In this document: one piece after another, positions 8,932-17,413 of the stretch
Numbering within the stretch: the first letter of the stretch is position 1
How the letters are laid out: every line of letters starts with the position of its first letter
NCBI RefSeq assembly: GCF_024125445.1
Contig: NZ_JAMXWM010000016.1
Span: forward strand, 1-64,000
Length of the DNA stretch: 64,000 bases
Direction of reading: 5' to 3'
Source: Sporolactobacillus shoreicorticis
GTDB lineage: Bacteria; Bacillota; Bacilli; Bacillales; Sporolactobacillaceae
The notes under the pieces: generated by a model
Told to the model about the DNA's origin: nothing
The model's input: only the letters and a program-made list of their open reading frames with translations
Database searches by the model: none
Made by a program: the position numbers and the translations under genes

Positions 8932-10731
8932 TTAGTCGCGGGAACGATCATCACATCTCAGCGTAAATTGAAATGTGGTTCCTTCTCCCTTTATGCTGTT
9001 AACACTTATTTCGCCGCCATGTGCCTCAACAATATGCTTCGCGATGGCCAGACCCAGCCCGGTGCCCGCCTTTCCTCTTGTTCTTGCTTTATCTGCTTTA
9101 TAAAAGCGTTCAAAAACAAATGGAATATCTTCTTTAGCAATGCCGACTCCAGAATCACGAACAAAGACATAAAGCAATTTTTCCTCAATGTAGGCCTCGA
9201 CGCATACCGTGCCGCCCCTTCGTGTGTGCCGTAACGCATTGTCAATAAGATTTGTCATGACCTGCTCCACACGATCAGGATCCAAGAAAAATGATTGACC
9301 GTTCACTCCTGCTAATTCGGATTTTACTTCAATTCCTGTGTCTTTGGCTATTCTGCTGAATTTCACAACAATATGTTGAAAAAACGCATCAAGCGCGATT
9401 TCACGGCGAACAAGCTGGAAGTGTCCCGTCTCAAGCTTAGCTAAATCGAGCAGTTCATTAACCAAACGTCCCATTCGCTTCGATTCATCCAATATAATTT
9501 GTGCCATATCTTTCTTTTCTTGGGCACTTTCAGCAACATCATCGATAATCGCTTCACTATAGCCTTGCATCATCGCAATCGGCGTTCTCAATTCATGGCT
9601 TACATTAGCTACGAAACTTTTAACCATTTGATCATTGTGCCTTTCCTCGGTCATATCACGCAGCACGGCCACAGCACCGCGTATTTTTTCTTTATCATAG
9701 AGAGGCTTCATGATTACTACCCAAACACGCCCCTGAACACTCAATTCGCGCGCTTTTTGCACACCGTCTTTTGATACATCAAGAAACAGTGCTTTTAAAA
9801 GATCAGGGGTTTTTCGTTCGTTTGATTCCGTGCTATGCTCATAGTTCCAGGAATAAATAAAATGATCTGCCGGAGGATTGCTGGCGGCTATTTGCGCATT
9901 CATATTCATCAAGAGAACGCCATCCGCCATATTCTGCAAAATTCCGGAAAGTTGTTCTTTTTCCTGATTCAGAGCATTCATATTCATTTTCAGCTTTTTT
10001 CTCATATTATTAAAAGCAACAGCCAGATCGCCGACTTCATCACGCGTAATAACAGGAACGTTCATATCAAAGTTTCCAAGCGCAACTTGGAGTGCAGCTT
10101 TTCTCATCTTTCGCAGCGGAGATCCGATTCGTGTTGAGAGAAAGAAGGCGAAAAATGTGGTGAGCAGAATGGAAAAACCGGCACAAATAAAAATCAGTTT
10201 TCTCGATTGATCGAGTGCGCTTTGTGCAATTTGAACAGGCTGAATAATATACACAGCACTATGCCCGCTTGCATCTTTCTGTATCGGAACACCGACAATC
10301 AGCAGCCGTCTGCTCACCTTTTTATTCCTCTCTTGCACTTGAAAAGAACCGACCTTACTCACCGTTTCTTTTCCATTGAGAACAGCCTTCAATACCGCAT
10401 CCGTTTCAAAAAAATTGCGCGTCAGACCGGGATTGGAATCCCCCTTAGGACCGCTGTATACCCGGTCATCAATAATCAGCACATAACCCGCATTATATAC
10501 ATCCGCAATATCATTTACCGATTTGAGTGTTTCTTTAACCGTATGATCCGATGTACTTGTGAGTAAATGTGCTGATTTTACACCAATTTTTTCCATTTGC
10601 TGTTCTGCTTGCTGAATATTACTGTTTTCAAAAAATTGCAGCAAAAACAAAGTCAGGAACAGGAGTACGATTGTAACGATTGCAATAATGGTTGCCCAGA
10701 GTTTGCCGATCATACTGCGCCAAATCATCAT
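8932..10731 (-). CDS. resE: Sensor histidine kinase ResE
   Basis: Membrane sensor kinase of 599 residues. Order of parts: TM1 at about 10-31, an extracytoplasmic domain of about 145 residues, TM2 at about 178-200, HAMP (about 200-250), a PAS domain (about 255-370), the phosphoacceptor box VSHELRTP near 380, then the ATPase domain with NLIDNALRHT (N box), DSGVGI (G1), FERFYKAD (F) and GTGLGLAIAKH (G2). In Bacillus, ResE and ResD switch on genes for aerobic and anaerobic respiration under low oxygen. Its start overlaps the resD stop by 4 nt, so the two are coupled. The N-terminus MMIWRSMIGKLW is typical of ResE. Confidence 0.9.
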   Translation of the reverse strand: MMIWRSMIGKLWATIIAIVTIVLLFLTLFLLQFFENSNIQQAEQQMEKIGVKSAHLLTSTSDHTVKETLKSVNDIADVYNAGYVLIIDDRVYSGPKGDSNPGLTRNFFETDAVLKAVLNGKETVSKVGSFQVQERNKKVSRRLLIVGVPIQKDASGHSAVYIIQPVQIAQSALDQSRKLIFICAGFSILLTTFFAFFLSTRIGSPLRKMRKAALQVALGNFDMNVPVITRDEVGDLAVAFNNMRKKLKMNMNALNQEKEQLSGILQNMADGVLLMNMNAQIAASNPPADHFIYSWNYEHSTESNERKTPDLLKALFLDVSKDGVQKARELSVQGRVWVVIMKPLYDKEKIRGAVAVLRDMTEERHNDQMVKSFVANVSHELRTPIAMMQGYSEAIIDDVAESAQEKKDMAQIILDESKRMGRLVNELLDLAKLETGHFQLVRREIALDAFFQHIVVKFSRIAKDTGIEVKSELAGVNGQSFFLDPDRVEQVMTNLIDNALRHTRRGGTVCVEAYIEEKLLYVFVRDSGVGIAKEDIPFVFERFYKADKARTRGKAGTGLGLAIAKHIVEAHGGEISVNSIKGEGTTFQFTLRCDDRSRD

Positions 10732-11450
10732 GTTGCGGAATCGACCTCAATTTTATAGCCAACACCCCAAACAGTAATAATCATTTCTGCTGCTTTTTCA
10801 GAAACCTTGTTCAACTTTTCACGCAGTCGTTTCACATGAGTATCCACCGTTCTAAGATCACCAAAAAATTCATAATTCCAGACATCCTTAAGCAATTGCT
10901 CTCTTGAAAATACCTTATCCGGGTTTTGAGCAAGATAATAGAGAAGCTCATATTCCTTAGGCGTCAAATTAACCTCATGCTGATCGACCTTTACGCGATG
11001 CGCATCGTGATCAATCATCAAGTGAGGAAATACGATCACATTTTTCGTCGTCGTTTCAGTCTCCAAAAATTTCGTTTTTGAGGAACGGCGCAATAAAGCC
11101 TTTACGCGAAGCACAACCTCTCGCGGACTAAACGGTTTGACAATGTAGTCATCTGTGCCGACTTCAAATCCCTGAACTCGATTTGCTTCCTCGCCTTTTG
11201 CAGTCAGCATAATCACCGGTGTCGCTTTAAATTCACGCAGTTTTTCGCATACTTCTTCGCCGTCCATACCCGGCAGCATAAGATCAAGGAGAATTAAATC
11301 ATAATCTTTGTCCAATGCTTTTTGAAGCGCTGTTTCTCCGTCTCCCGCTTCATCAATTGCATAATTTTCACGCTCAAGATACATTTTTAGAAGCTTACGG
11401 ATTCTCTCTTCATCATCAACAAGCAGAATCGCCGCTTTCTTCTCTTCCAT
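10728..11450 (-). CDS. resD: Response regulator ResD
   Basis: OmpR/PhoB-type transcription factor of 240 residues. The receiver domain (1-120) holds the acidic pocket at D12-D13, the phosphorylated D56 (ILLDLMLPG) and the lysine in IVKPFSP. The winged-helix domain from about 140 carries NLTPKEYELLYYLAQNP and RTVDTHVKRLREKL. GGGAGGATCTGA precedes the ATG. Partner of ResE. In B. subtilis resD lies downstream of resABC; here rluB ends only about 220 nt upstream and resABC are absent, which matters for its target set. Strong match to ResD rather than PhoP or WalR. Confidence 0.92.
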   Translation of the reverse strand: MEEKKAAILLVDDEERIRKLLKMYLERENYAIDEAGDGETALQKALDKDYDLILLDLMLPGMDGEEVCEKLREFKATPVIMLTAKGEEANRVQGFEVGTDDYIVKPFSPREVVLRVKALLRRSSKTKFLETETTTKNVIVFPHLMIDHDAHRVKVDQHEVNLTPKEYELLYYLAQNPDKVFSREQLLKDVWNYEFFGDLRTVDTHVKRLREKLNKVSEKAAEMIITVWGVGYKIEVDSAT

Positions 11451-11673
11451 TCAGATCCTCCCTTTTTCGCCCAAGTCCGTCGTTATCTCTCTTCTTTATC
11501 ACTTTACCGATCTCAAAGATGATTTCTGCGAGCTAACCCACTTAAGGAAATACATAGATGTTGTTCGATTATGACTCATTCCATTGTTTCAAAATACAAA
11601 AGCTGACTTTTTTTGCATTTGTGTCAATCCTATGTCTTATTTTAAACAACTTCTTTAAAAAATACAGTATTAT

Positions 11674-12396
11674 TTATGAATGTCGCGTTATATGCATTAA
11701 TGTTTTCACTTCATGCGGTTTTAATGCACGACTTTCACCCGGATGCAGTCCAGTCAATCCAAGAAATCCATATCGATCGCGTTTCAGTTTACGAACATGA
11801 AGATGCAGAGCGGAGAACATGCGGCGAATTTGTCGATTTCTTCCCTCATGTATCGTGAGCTGAACCGAAGCCGTTCCGTTCTCTTTATCGGAAACGAGCA
11901 GTTGAACGCGAGCCTTTGCGGTCATGCCATCTTCCAAACGAATTCCTGAAGCGAGTTGACGTAATTGATCCTTAGTTGGGATCGGATTAACATGAGCTAT
12001 GTACGTCTTATCAAATTCAAAACTTGGATGCATCAATTTGTTAGCGAGCTCACCGTCGTTCGTCATTAAAAGAGCCCCTGATGTATCATAATCCAACCTG
12101 CCGACCGGAAAAATACGTTCTGGCACCTGTTTAAAAAAATCAACAACAGTTGTTCGGTTGCGGTCATCCTTTACAGTCGTGATCACGCCGGTCGGTTTGT
12201 AAAATAAATAATAGACGAGCCTTTCCTTGTCAAGCGGTATGCCATTAACAGTCACCTTATCGTTTACCGATACCTTTGTACCAAGTTCCGTAATGGTAAC
12301 ACCATTAACTTGTACTTTACCTTCTACGATTAGTTGTTCGGCTTTGCGCCGTGATGCGACGCCTGCTCTGGCAATGATTTTTTGTAAACGTTCCAT
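11674..12396 (-). CDS. rluB: 23S rRNA pseudouridine synthase RluB
   Basis: Makes pseudouridine in helix 80 region of 23S rRNA (position 2605 in E. coli numbering for RluB). 240 residues: an S4 RNA-binding domain at about 1-60 (LQKIIARAGVASRRKAEQLI) and the RsuA/RluB catalytic domain with GRLDYDTSG, whose first Asp is the nucleophile, and the EGRNRQIRRMF box. AGGTGGAAGG stands just before the ATG. Located between spmB and resD as in B. subtilis, but without the resABC genes that normally follow. Confidence 0.92.
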   Translation of the reverse strand: MERLQKIIARAGVASRRKAEQLIVEGKVQVNGVTITELGTKVSVNDKVTVNGIPLDKERLVYYLFYKPTGVITTVKDDRNRTTVVDFFKQVPERIFPVGRLDYDTSGALLMTNDGELANKLMHPSFEFDKTYIAHVNPIPTKDQLRQLASGIRLEDGMTAKARVQLLVSDKENGTASVQLTIHEGRNRQIRRMFSALHLHVRKLKRDRYGFLGLTGLHPGESRALKPHEVKTLMHITRHS

Positions 12397-12514
12397 CCTT
12401 CCACCTCAGAAATATCATAACGCGCCGAAAATGTTTTCTCAAGTTTCATTATTTATTCACTTTCCATTTACATAATTAAAGCAAGGATTTGCTAAAGAAT
12501 CTTATTTACTACTT

Positions 12515-12547
12515 AAATGAGCTTATTCATAAAAAGCTCATTTTTTT
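12515..12547. terminator. Inverted repeat downstream of spmB
   Basis: AAATGAGCTT (12515-12524) pairs with AAGCTCATTT (12534-12543). The T-run follows on the plus side, although spmB is transcribed leftwards; it may still act as the spmB terminator because the arm ends in ATTT. Uncertain orientation. Confidence 0.4.
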
Positions 12548-12617
12548 AACAAATGAGCCCGTAAATTAATAGCGCATGAATCATGGAGAAAAAGCCCTGC
12601 CGGACAGCAATGTGTGC

Positions 12618-13151
12618 TCAGCTGAACATTAAAGTTACGATCCATACAGCACAGATAACACCGACTAAGTCCGCCAGCAGACCGACTTTCAACGCATCGC
12701 CTATTCGATGAATACCTACTGCGCCAAAATAGACCGTAACAACGTAAAAAGTCGTATCTGTACTCCCCTGCATCACGGATGCAAGCCGGCCGATAAACGA
12801 ATCAGCACCATAAGTATGAATAAGATCAGTCATTAATCCAAGCGCTCCTGTCCCCGATAACGGACGCATCAGCGCAAGTGGAAGAACTTGCGGAGGCATT
12901 CCGACAGCCGAAAGCAGTGGAGCGATTAGGTGGAGCAATGCGTCCATGGCACCGGAAGCACGAAACACGCTTATGGCAACAAGCATCCCCACTAAAAAAG
13001 GCATCACCGATATGGCTAAGGAGAATCCTTCCTTTCCTCCTTCAACAAAAGCATCGTATGAAGGGATTTTTTTCAATGTTCCATAGAGTAATACAATAGC
13101 GATCAGACAAGGAACAAGCCAGGTTGAAAACGTTGTGATTAAACCCATCAT
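12618..13151 (-). CDS. spmB: Spore maturation protein SpmB
   Basis: Integral membrane protein of 177 residues with the nucleoside-recognition (Gate) domain. It acts with SpmA in the dehydration of the spore core, in the spore membrane. Family stretches: GGKEGFSLAISVMPFLVGMLVAI near residues 37-60, MRPLSGTGALGLM near 95-107 and ASVMQGSTDTTFYVV near 124-140. Five or so hydrophobic segments. Its start overlaps the spmA stop by 4 nt, giving the operon dacB-spmA-spmB as in B. subtilis. Confidence 0.93.
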   Translation of the reverse strand: MMGLITTFSTWLVPCLIAIVLLYGTLKKIPSYDAFVEGGKEGFSLAISVMPFLVGMLVAISVFRASGAMDALLHLIAPLLSAVGMPPQVLPLALMRPLSGTGALGLMTDLIHTYGADSFIGRLASVMQGSTDTTFYVVTVYFGAVGIHRIGDALKVGLLADLVGVICAVWIVTLMFS

Positions 13152-13741
13152 TTTCTCCCCTTTCGTTTCCTTCGATGATAGAAATAACGGTCAATGCAAA
13201 GAGCCGCGGCAGTCGTGCAGCATGTTGCAATTAAGGTTGGACCAACAATCTCTGTCGGTACGGACGCTCCATATTTCATACGGATCGCAATCACCGTTGT
13301 TGGAATTAACGTCAGCCCCGATGTATTTAAAGCGAGCAGAGTGATCATGGATCGGCTTGGTGTCGTTTTCCCCCCATTGAGCCGCTTGAGCTCTTCCATT
13401 GCCTTAATTCCCATTGGTGTCGCGGCATTTCCAAGTCCAAACATATTTGCGATTGTATTTGATAAGATATAGCCCATTGCCGGATGATCCGGTGGTACCT
13501 CAGGAAAAATCTTTTTCATCACCGGTTTGAATAAACGGCTCAGTTTATCCAACAATCCGGATTTCTCTGCTATTTTCATCAACCCAATCCAAAAGATCAA
13601 AACACTGATCAATCCGAAGCAAACTTGCACAGCATCGCTTGCTGAAGTGAATAATGCTTTGTTAACCTGATCCATTGTTCCATTAACGGCAGCATAACCC
13701 ATACCGATAAGAAAAAGAGCGACCCAAATTATATTGATCAT
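13148..13741 (-). CDS. spmA: Spore maturation protein SpmA
   Basis: Membrane partner of SpmB in spore-core dehydration and heat resistance. The open frame runs up to 13870 inside dacB, but the ATG at 13741 gives MINIIWVALFLIGMG, the family N-terminus, and 197 residues against 196 in B. subtilis. Gate-domain signatures are FGLISVLIFWIGLMKIAE and HPAMGYILSNTIANMFGLGNAATP, followed by LIPTTVIAIR. GGGGAAGG stands 11 nt before the ATG, which lies 4 nt past the dacB stop. The start choice is well supported. Confidence 0.93.
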   Translation of the reverse strand: MINIIWVALFLIGMGYAAVNGTMDQVNKALFTSASDAVQVCFGLISVLIFWIGLMKIAEKSGLLDKLSRLFKPVMKKIFPEVPPDHPAMGYILSNTIANMFGLGNAATPMGIKAMEELKRLNGGKTTPSRSMITLLALNTSGLTLIPTTVIAIRMKYGASVPTEIVGPTLIATCCTTAAALCIDRYFYHRRKRKGRK

Positions 13742-13745
13742 AGGC

Positions 13746-14894
13746 TTATCGGCCTTCCCCAGTAACGATTGCATGCAGAAAACCATTAAAACGCGACCAA
13801 ATTCCTTTTTTCTTCTTACTATTTGAATGATAATAGACAGGGAGCGAAGCAAGCCTCTGCTTTTCCACATACACGTTCAAACGTCCTGCAGGCGATGCAG
13901 GCTTCCAATGCGGATCCTTCTTTGGCTTTATAAGCAATAAATTCTTTTTCAACTGATTTTTTTCACTGTTGGTCAAAGGGAGTATTATAGAGCGCTTCAC
14001 ATAGAGTTTATTTTGGTAAAAAGGATGGACATGTGCCTTTAATTTTCCTTTTTTTACGACTTGAATCGGCTTGAATCTGTCAAAGGCCCAATCGAACAGA
14101 TCTTGATGATCTTTCCAATCATCACCATCATTTAAGGTGACCGCAATTAAATCAAGATGATTTCTTGACGCGGTTGAAATCAGTGTCCTTCTCGCTTTTT
14201 TAGTAAAACCTGTTTTTCCTCCGGTCGCATATTTATACAAGCGAAGCATTTTATTTTTATTTTTCCACGCCCGTGCCGCTTCTTTATTAGTAGCGGAAAC
14301 GCGGTGAATTTTTGTCGCGACGACTTTGCGGAATTGTGCATTTTCCATCGCATAACGCATAAGCAGCGCCATATCGTAGGCGGTTGAATAATGATCCGGA
14401 TTTTCAAGACCGTTAGGATTCGTAAAATGGGTATTGGTCATTCCAAGTACACGTGCCTTCTCGTTCATCAATAGAACAAACCCGGATTCACTACCCCCTA
14501 CCGCTTCAGCAATGGCTCGTGATGCATCATTTCCTGAGCGGAGCATGAGTCCGTACACCATATCTTCAAGCTTCATTCTCTCTCCGGCCTTTAAATATAT
14601 GGACGATCCTTCTGTATGGAGTGCTTCTTGACTCACTGTAAATGTTTGATTGATTTTGCCGGATTCAATAGCTAGAATCGCTGTCATAACCTTAGTAATG
14701 CTGGCAATAGGTAATTTCTCATTGCTGTTGTGCTTAAATAGAACGCGTCCGGACGATTGATCCATAAGCACAGCAGACTGCGCGGATACTTTAGGTTCCG
14801 CGGCCCTTGTTATATGCGGAAAGAAAGCAAAAATCAATGCAAAGCAAAGCAGATAAAAAAAGACTCTCTTTAATACAATCCCCACAAATTCCAT
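13746..14894 (-). CDS. dacB: D-alanyl-D-alanine carboxypeptidase DacB (PBP5*)
   Basis: Trims pentapeptides in spore cortex peptidoglycan to lower cross-linking. Signal/anchor at residues 10-31 with a likely cleavage after TRA. Penicillin-binding motifs: SITK with Ser65 and Lys68, SGN at 120-122 and KTG (GGKTGFT) near 225. After the S11 catalytic domain comes the beta-rich C-terminal domain (about 265-360). At 382 residues it has the family length. First gene of dacB-spmA-spmB. A sigma-E-like promoter lies about 130 nt upstream. The presence of a second S11 enzyme, dacF, 9 kb away mirrors B. subtilis. Confidence 0.92.
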   Translation of the reverse strand: MEFVGIVLKRVFFYLLCFALIFAFFPHITRAAEPKVSAQSAVLMDQSSGRVLFKHNSNEKLPIASITKVMTAILAIESGKINQTFTVSQEALHTEGSSIYLKAGERMKLEDMVYGLMLRSGNDASRAIAEAVGGSESGFVLLMNEKARVLGMTNTHFTNPNGLENPDHYSTAYDMALLMRYAMENAQFRKVVATKIHRVSATNKEAARAWKNKNKMLRLYKYATGGKTGFTKKARRTLISTASRNHLDLIAVTLNDGDDWKDHQDLFDWAFDRFKPIQVVKKGKLKAHVHPFYQNKLYVKRSIILPLTNSEKNQLKKNLLLIKPKKDPHWKPASPAGRLNVYVEKQRLASLPVYYHSNSKKKKGIWSRFNGFLHAIVTGEGR

Positions 14895-15022
14895 CCCCTG
14901 TCCTGATCCAGTCGGACTTTTTCAGAAGGGCAAACGAACCGGGAAGATCAGGCAAAGAGAGCCTGGCCAGAATGCAACGTATTCATTGCTTTTCCCGGAA
15001 TTTTTTGGACACCCTTGGTAAC

Positions 15023-15050
15023 AAGTTATGCCGGGACAAGCAGATTATGA
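15023..15050 (-). promoter_or_regulatory. Candidate sigma-E promoter of dacB-spmA-spmB
   Basis: Minus strand: TCATAAT (15044-15050), 13 nt, CATAACTT (15023-15030), compared with the sigma-E pattern KMATATT-N14-CATACANT. It is about 120 nt from the dacB start; sigma-E control of this operon is known in B. subtilis. Confidence 0.4.
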
Positions 15051-15060
15051 TTTTTTTCAT

Positions 15061-15378
15061 TCAAATATAAAACTTCGCAACCTGAAAAAAAATAAACCAG
15101 AGAATAAGACAAGCGGCAGATAAAGCACACCAGACAACAGTGGTCCTCTCGGCCAAGCAGCAGAAATAAAAAGCAAGAACAACGGCGGCAAAAAGTACAA
15201 GGAACAAAACTTCAAGCAAGAAAAGAAGCGGAGGCGATAAAAAACTTCCGTGAATTATAGCGGCTGCAATTATGGCAGGAACGGCAGCAAGTGCCGGCAC
15301 AGACAAGGCAAAAGCAATAACCTGTCCGAAAATTCCTTTAACAAATGGATGCCAATAGCTTTTTAAGTGCTTATACAT
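15061..15378 (-). CDS. Small hypothetical membrane protein
   Basis: Protein of about 105 residues with three hydrophobic segments (about 21-43, 49-73 and 79-102 from the ATG at 15378). I do not recognise a family. The frame can also start with GTG at 15417; neither start has a good ribosome binding site. It occupies the place between scpB and dacB where B. subtilis has ypuI, but shows no resemblance to that protein. It lies 65 nt from scpB and could be co-transcribed with it. Coding is supported by the hydrophobic pattern and by the tight gene packing, not by homology. Confidence 0.5.
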   Translation of the reverse strand: MYKHLKSYWHPFVKGIFGQVIAFALSVPALAAVPAIIAAAIIHGSFLSPPLLFLLEVLFLVLFAAVVLAFYFCCLAERTTVVWCALSAACLILWFIFFQVAKFYI

Positions 15379-15443
15379 TACGATGATTTTCCAAATTAAG
15401 CCATCTGTTGAGGACACATGCTGCTAAGAATCCGGGCTTTCCT

Positions 15444-16046
15444 TTAAAGTTCTTTAATCGTTTCTTTATAGTGATCGTAGAATAAATCATAGGCATCGAT
15501 CTGCTCGTTCTGATGCTTCATCATTTCAGAAAGCGGCGGAAGTTCGCTTAAGTCATGCAAACCGAAATAATCGAGAAACACAGGCGTAATACCGTAAAGG
15601 ATCGCCCGGCCGCTGCCTTCTGCCCTTCCTACTTCTTTAATGAGTCCTTTGACGACTAACGTCTGCAGTGCCCGTTCCGACTTGACACCGCGTATTTCTT
15701 CGATATCGATACGCGACACCGGCTGCTTGTATGCAACAATCGCAACCGTTTCAAGTGCTGCCTGTGAAAGCGGTGCAGTTTTTGGTATAGCTGCGAATGA
15801 TTCCGCGTAGTTCGCCATAAACGGCTTTGTTGTCAGACGATAACCCTTTGGCTGATCAACAATCATCAATCCGCTCGCCTCATCTGCCTCATAATCTTTT
15901 TTCATTTGTTCTACGTAATTTATAATTTCTTGATTGGTGCATTCGGGAAGCACTTTATTTATTTGTTCGATCAAACACCCTTCTTCTCCTGTCAGATAAA
16001 GAAGGCCTTCAATAATCGAACGGATTTTCGTTGGCTTCAAAATCAT
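15444..16046 (-). CDS. scpB: Segregation and condensation protein B
   Basis: Winged-helix (kleisin-interacting KITE) subunit of the Smc-ScpA-ScpB condensin that compacts and separates chromosomes. The frame opens with TTG at 16061; the ATG at 16046 behind GGAGAAGGAG gives 200 residues (197 in B. subtilis). Key stretches: LSQAALETVAIVAYKQPVSRIDIEEIRGVKSERALQTL and GRAEGSGRAILYGITPVFLDYFGL, both hallmarks of ScpB. It overlaps the end of scpA by about 38 nt, indicating coupling. Confidence 0.92.
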   Translation of the reverse strand: MILKPTKIRSIIEGLLYLTGEEGCLIEQINKVLPECTNQEIINYVEQMKKDYEADEASGLMIVDQPKGYRLTTKPFMANYAESFAAIPKTAPLSQAALETVAIVAYKQPVSRIDIEEIRGVKSERALQTLVVKGLIKEVGRAEGSGRAILYGITPVFLDYFGLHDLSELPPLSEMMKHQNEQIDAYDLFYDHYKETIKEL

Positions 16047-16797
16047 CTGCTCCTTCTCCAAGATTAATCAATATGTCATCAAAATTTGCACTCTGCACAC
16101 ATGTGACAGCGTTCATCTTCATCAGTTCAAGCAGAGCAAGGAAGGTGACAATGAGATGCGTCCGATCTGGATAAGAGAAAATAGAGTGAAAGGATAAACC
16201 ATGATCCGATGTTTTCAATTTCTGTAAAACCAAATTCATTTGCTGGCCAATCGGTAATACCTGCCGGTCAATTTTCGTGTTCAGCGGCTGCTCCAACTTT
16301 TTCTTCAGCATTAAACGCCGGAACGCACGAAGCATATCATGCATCGTTGCTCTTCCCGAAAGCGGTATCGTCGTTAAATCGTTATTCTCATAACGTGTCA
16401 GATCCGATGGCGGTTTAGCAAACAGCAGCAGACGTTTCTTCTCACTATCCTTCAAGGCTTCCGCAGCTTCCTTAAAACGTCGGTAATCGAGAAGCTGTTG
16501 CATAAGTGCTTCGCGTGTCATTTCCGGATCTTCATAGGAATCATCATCTTCATCATTTAACAGCTCCGGTTTCGGCAGCAGCATCCTGCTCTTCATTGCA
16601 ATCAGTGTTGCTGCCATCAGCAAATATTCACTGGCAACATTCAATTCCAGTTTTTGCATATGATGAATAAAGTCCAAATACTGATCTGTGATTTCAGCAA
16701 CCGGAATATCATAAATGTCAATTTCAAGTTTTTTAATCAGATGCAGAAGCAAATCAAGAGGGCCTTCAAAAGCATCAATTTTCACTTTGTATTCCAA
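16009..16797 (-). CDS. scpA: Segregation and condensation protein A
   Basis: Kleisin subunit bridging the Smc heads. The frame opens at 16848, but TTG at 16797, 7 nt behind GGGGG, gives the typical N-terminus LEYKVKIDAFEGPLDLLLHLI and 262 residues. N-terminal Smc-neck-binding helices occupy about 1-80 (LEIDIYDIPVAEITDQYL, ASEYLLMAATLIAMKSRMLLP); an acidic stretch follows (NDEDDDSYEDPE) and the C-terminal winged helix ends near VTFLALLELMK. Overlaps scpB. Start reassigned with good confidence. Confidence 0.92.
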   Translation of the reverse strand: MEYKVKIDAFEGPLDLLLHLIKKLEIDIYDIPVAEITDQYLDFIHHMQKLELNVASEYLLMAATLIAMKSRMLLPKPELLNDEDDDSYEDPEMTREALMQQLLDYRRFKEAAEALKDSEKKRLLLFAKPPSDLTRYENNDLTTIPLSGRATMHDMLRAFRRLMLKKKLEQPLNTKIDRQVLPIGQQMNLVLQKLKTSDHGLSFHSIFSYPDRTHLIVTFLALLELMKMNAVTCVQSANFDDILINLGEGADDFEANENPFDY

Positions 16798-16893
16798 GCC
16801 GTATCCCCCTGATTCCAAACTTAATGCCATAATCATAGCACAGAACATGTATTCCGTGAATTCTTCTTTTTCTTATGTATAAGGTGCAGAGGC

Positions 16894-16925
16894 AAAAAAA
16901 AGAAACCAGTTTATGAATTGGTTTC
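16894..16925 (-). terminator. Terminator overlapping the ribT stop
   Basis: Minus strand: GAAACCA (16919-16925), loop, TGGTTTC (16902-16908), then eight U from 16894-16901. The ribT stop codon at 16911-16913 lies inside the loop. Confidence 0.8.
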
Positions 16926-17288
16926 CTTTTCATCGCCTTCCTCAAAACATTTGTCAAAGTATGACTTGATTGTCTGGGAAGGAACCAAGTGTACCTGTTC
17001 GCCAATCATTTTACCGAGTGCCAGAATCATCTTCTTGCCGACACCTTCAGCACGGTAAGACGGATTGACACTAATATGTTCAACAACCGCTTCATGGTCG
17101 GAAATCATCTGAATTCCAATCACACCGAGTACATCTTCATCATCTTTCCATAAAAACAGCTGCCAGCTCTCTTCATCTTCATATCGTTTGATGGTTTGCA
17201 GCAGTAGCTTTATCTCTTTTTCAGACGGGATAAAAGACAGCAGACCCATGGCTATCTTTTCATAACTCTTCTTATAGCGAATCAGCAT
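16911..17288 (-). CDS. ribT: RibT-like GNAT acetyltransferase
   Basis: Predicted N-acetyltransferase of 125 residues. The frame opens at 17351; the ATG at 17288, behind GAGGGG at 6 nt spacing, gives MLIRYKKSYEKIAMGLLSF, the classic RibT start. GNAT features: VLGVIGIQ (strand) and HISVNPSYRAEGVGKKMI, the acetyl-CoA-binding R/QxxGxG/A loop. In B. subtilis ribT ends the riboflavin operon; here no ribDEAH genes are present, and the gene stands alone between scpA and lysA with its own terminator. Substrate unknown. Confidence 0.85.
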   Translation of the reverse strand: MLIRYKKSYEKIAMGLLSFIPSEKEIKLLLQTIKRYEDEESWQLFLWKDDEDVLGVIGIQMISDHEAVVEHISVNPSYRAEGVGKKMILALGKMIGEQVHLVPSQTIKSYFDKCFEEGDEKETNS

Positions 17289-17377
17289 TTTGAACCCCTC
17301 ATAACTATGAGATACCGAAATCTTCACAAAATATTTAGGAATTATGTTCACTTTTTATATTATAACCAAAAGAACAG

Positions 17378-17413
17378 ACCTGTGCATCCATTCGATTGTT
17401 CACATCCACAGGT
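17378..17413 (-). terminator. Weak terminator candidate of lysA
   Basis: ACCTGTG (17378-17384) pairs with CACAGGT (17407-17413) over a 22-nt loop; on the minus strand CTGTTCTTTT follows. It lies immediately past the lysA stop. Confidence 0.35.
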
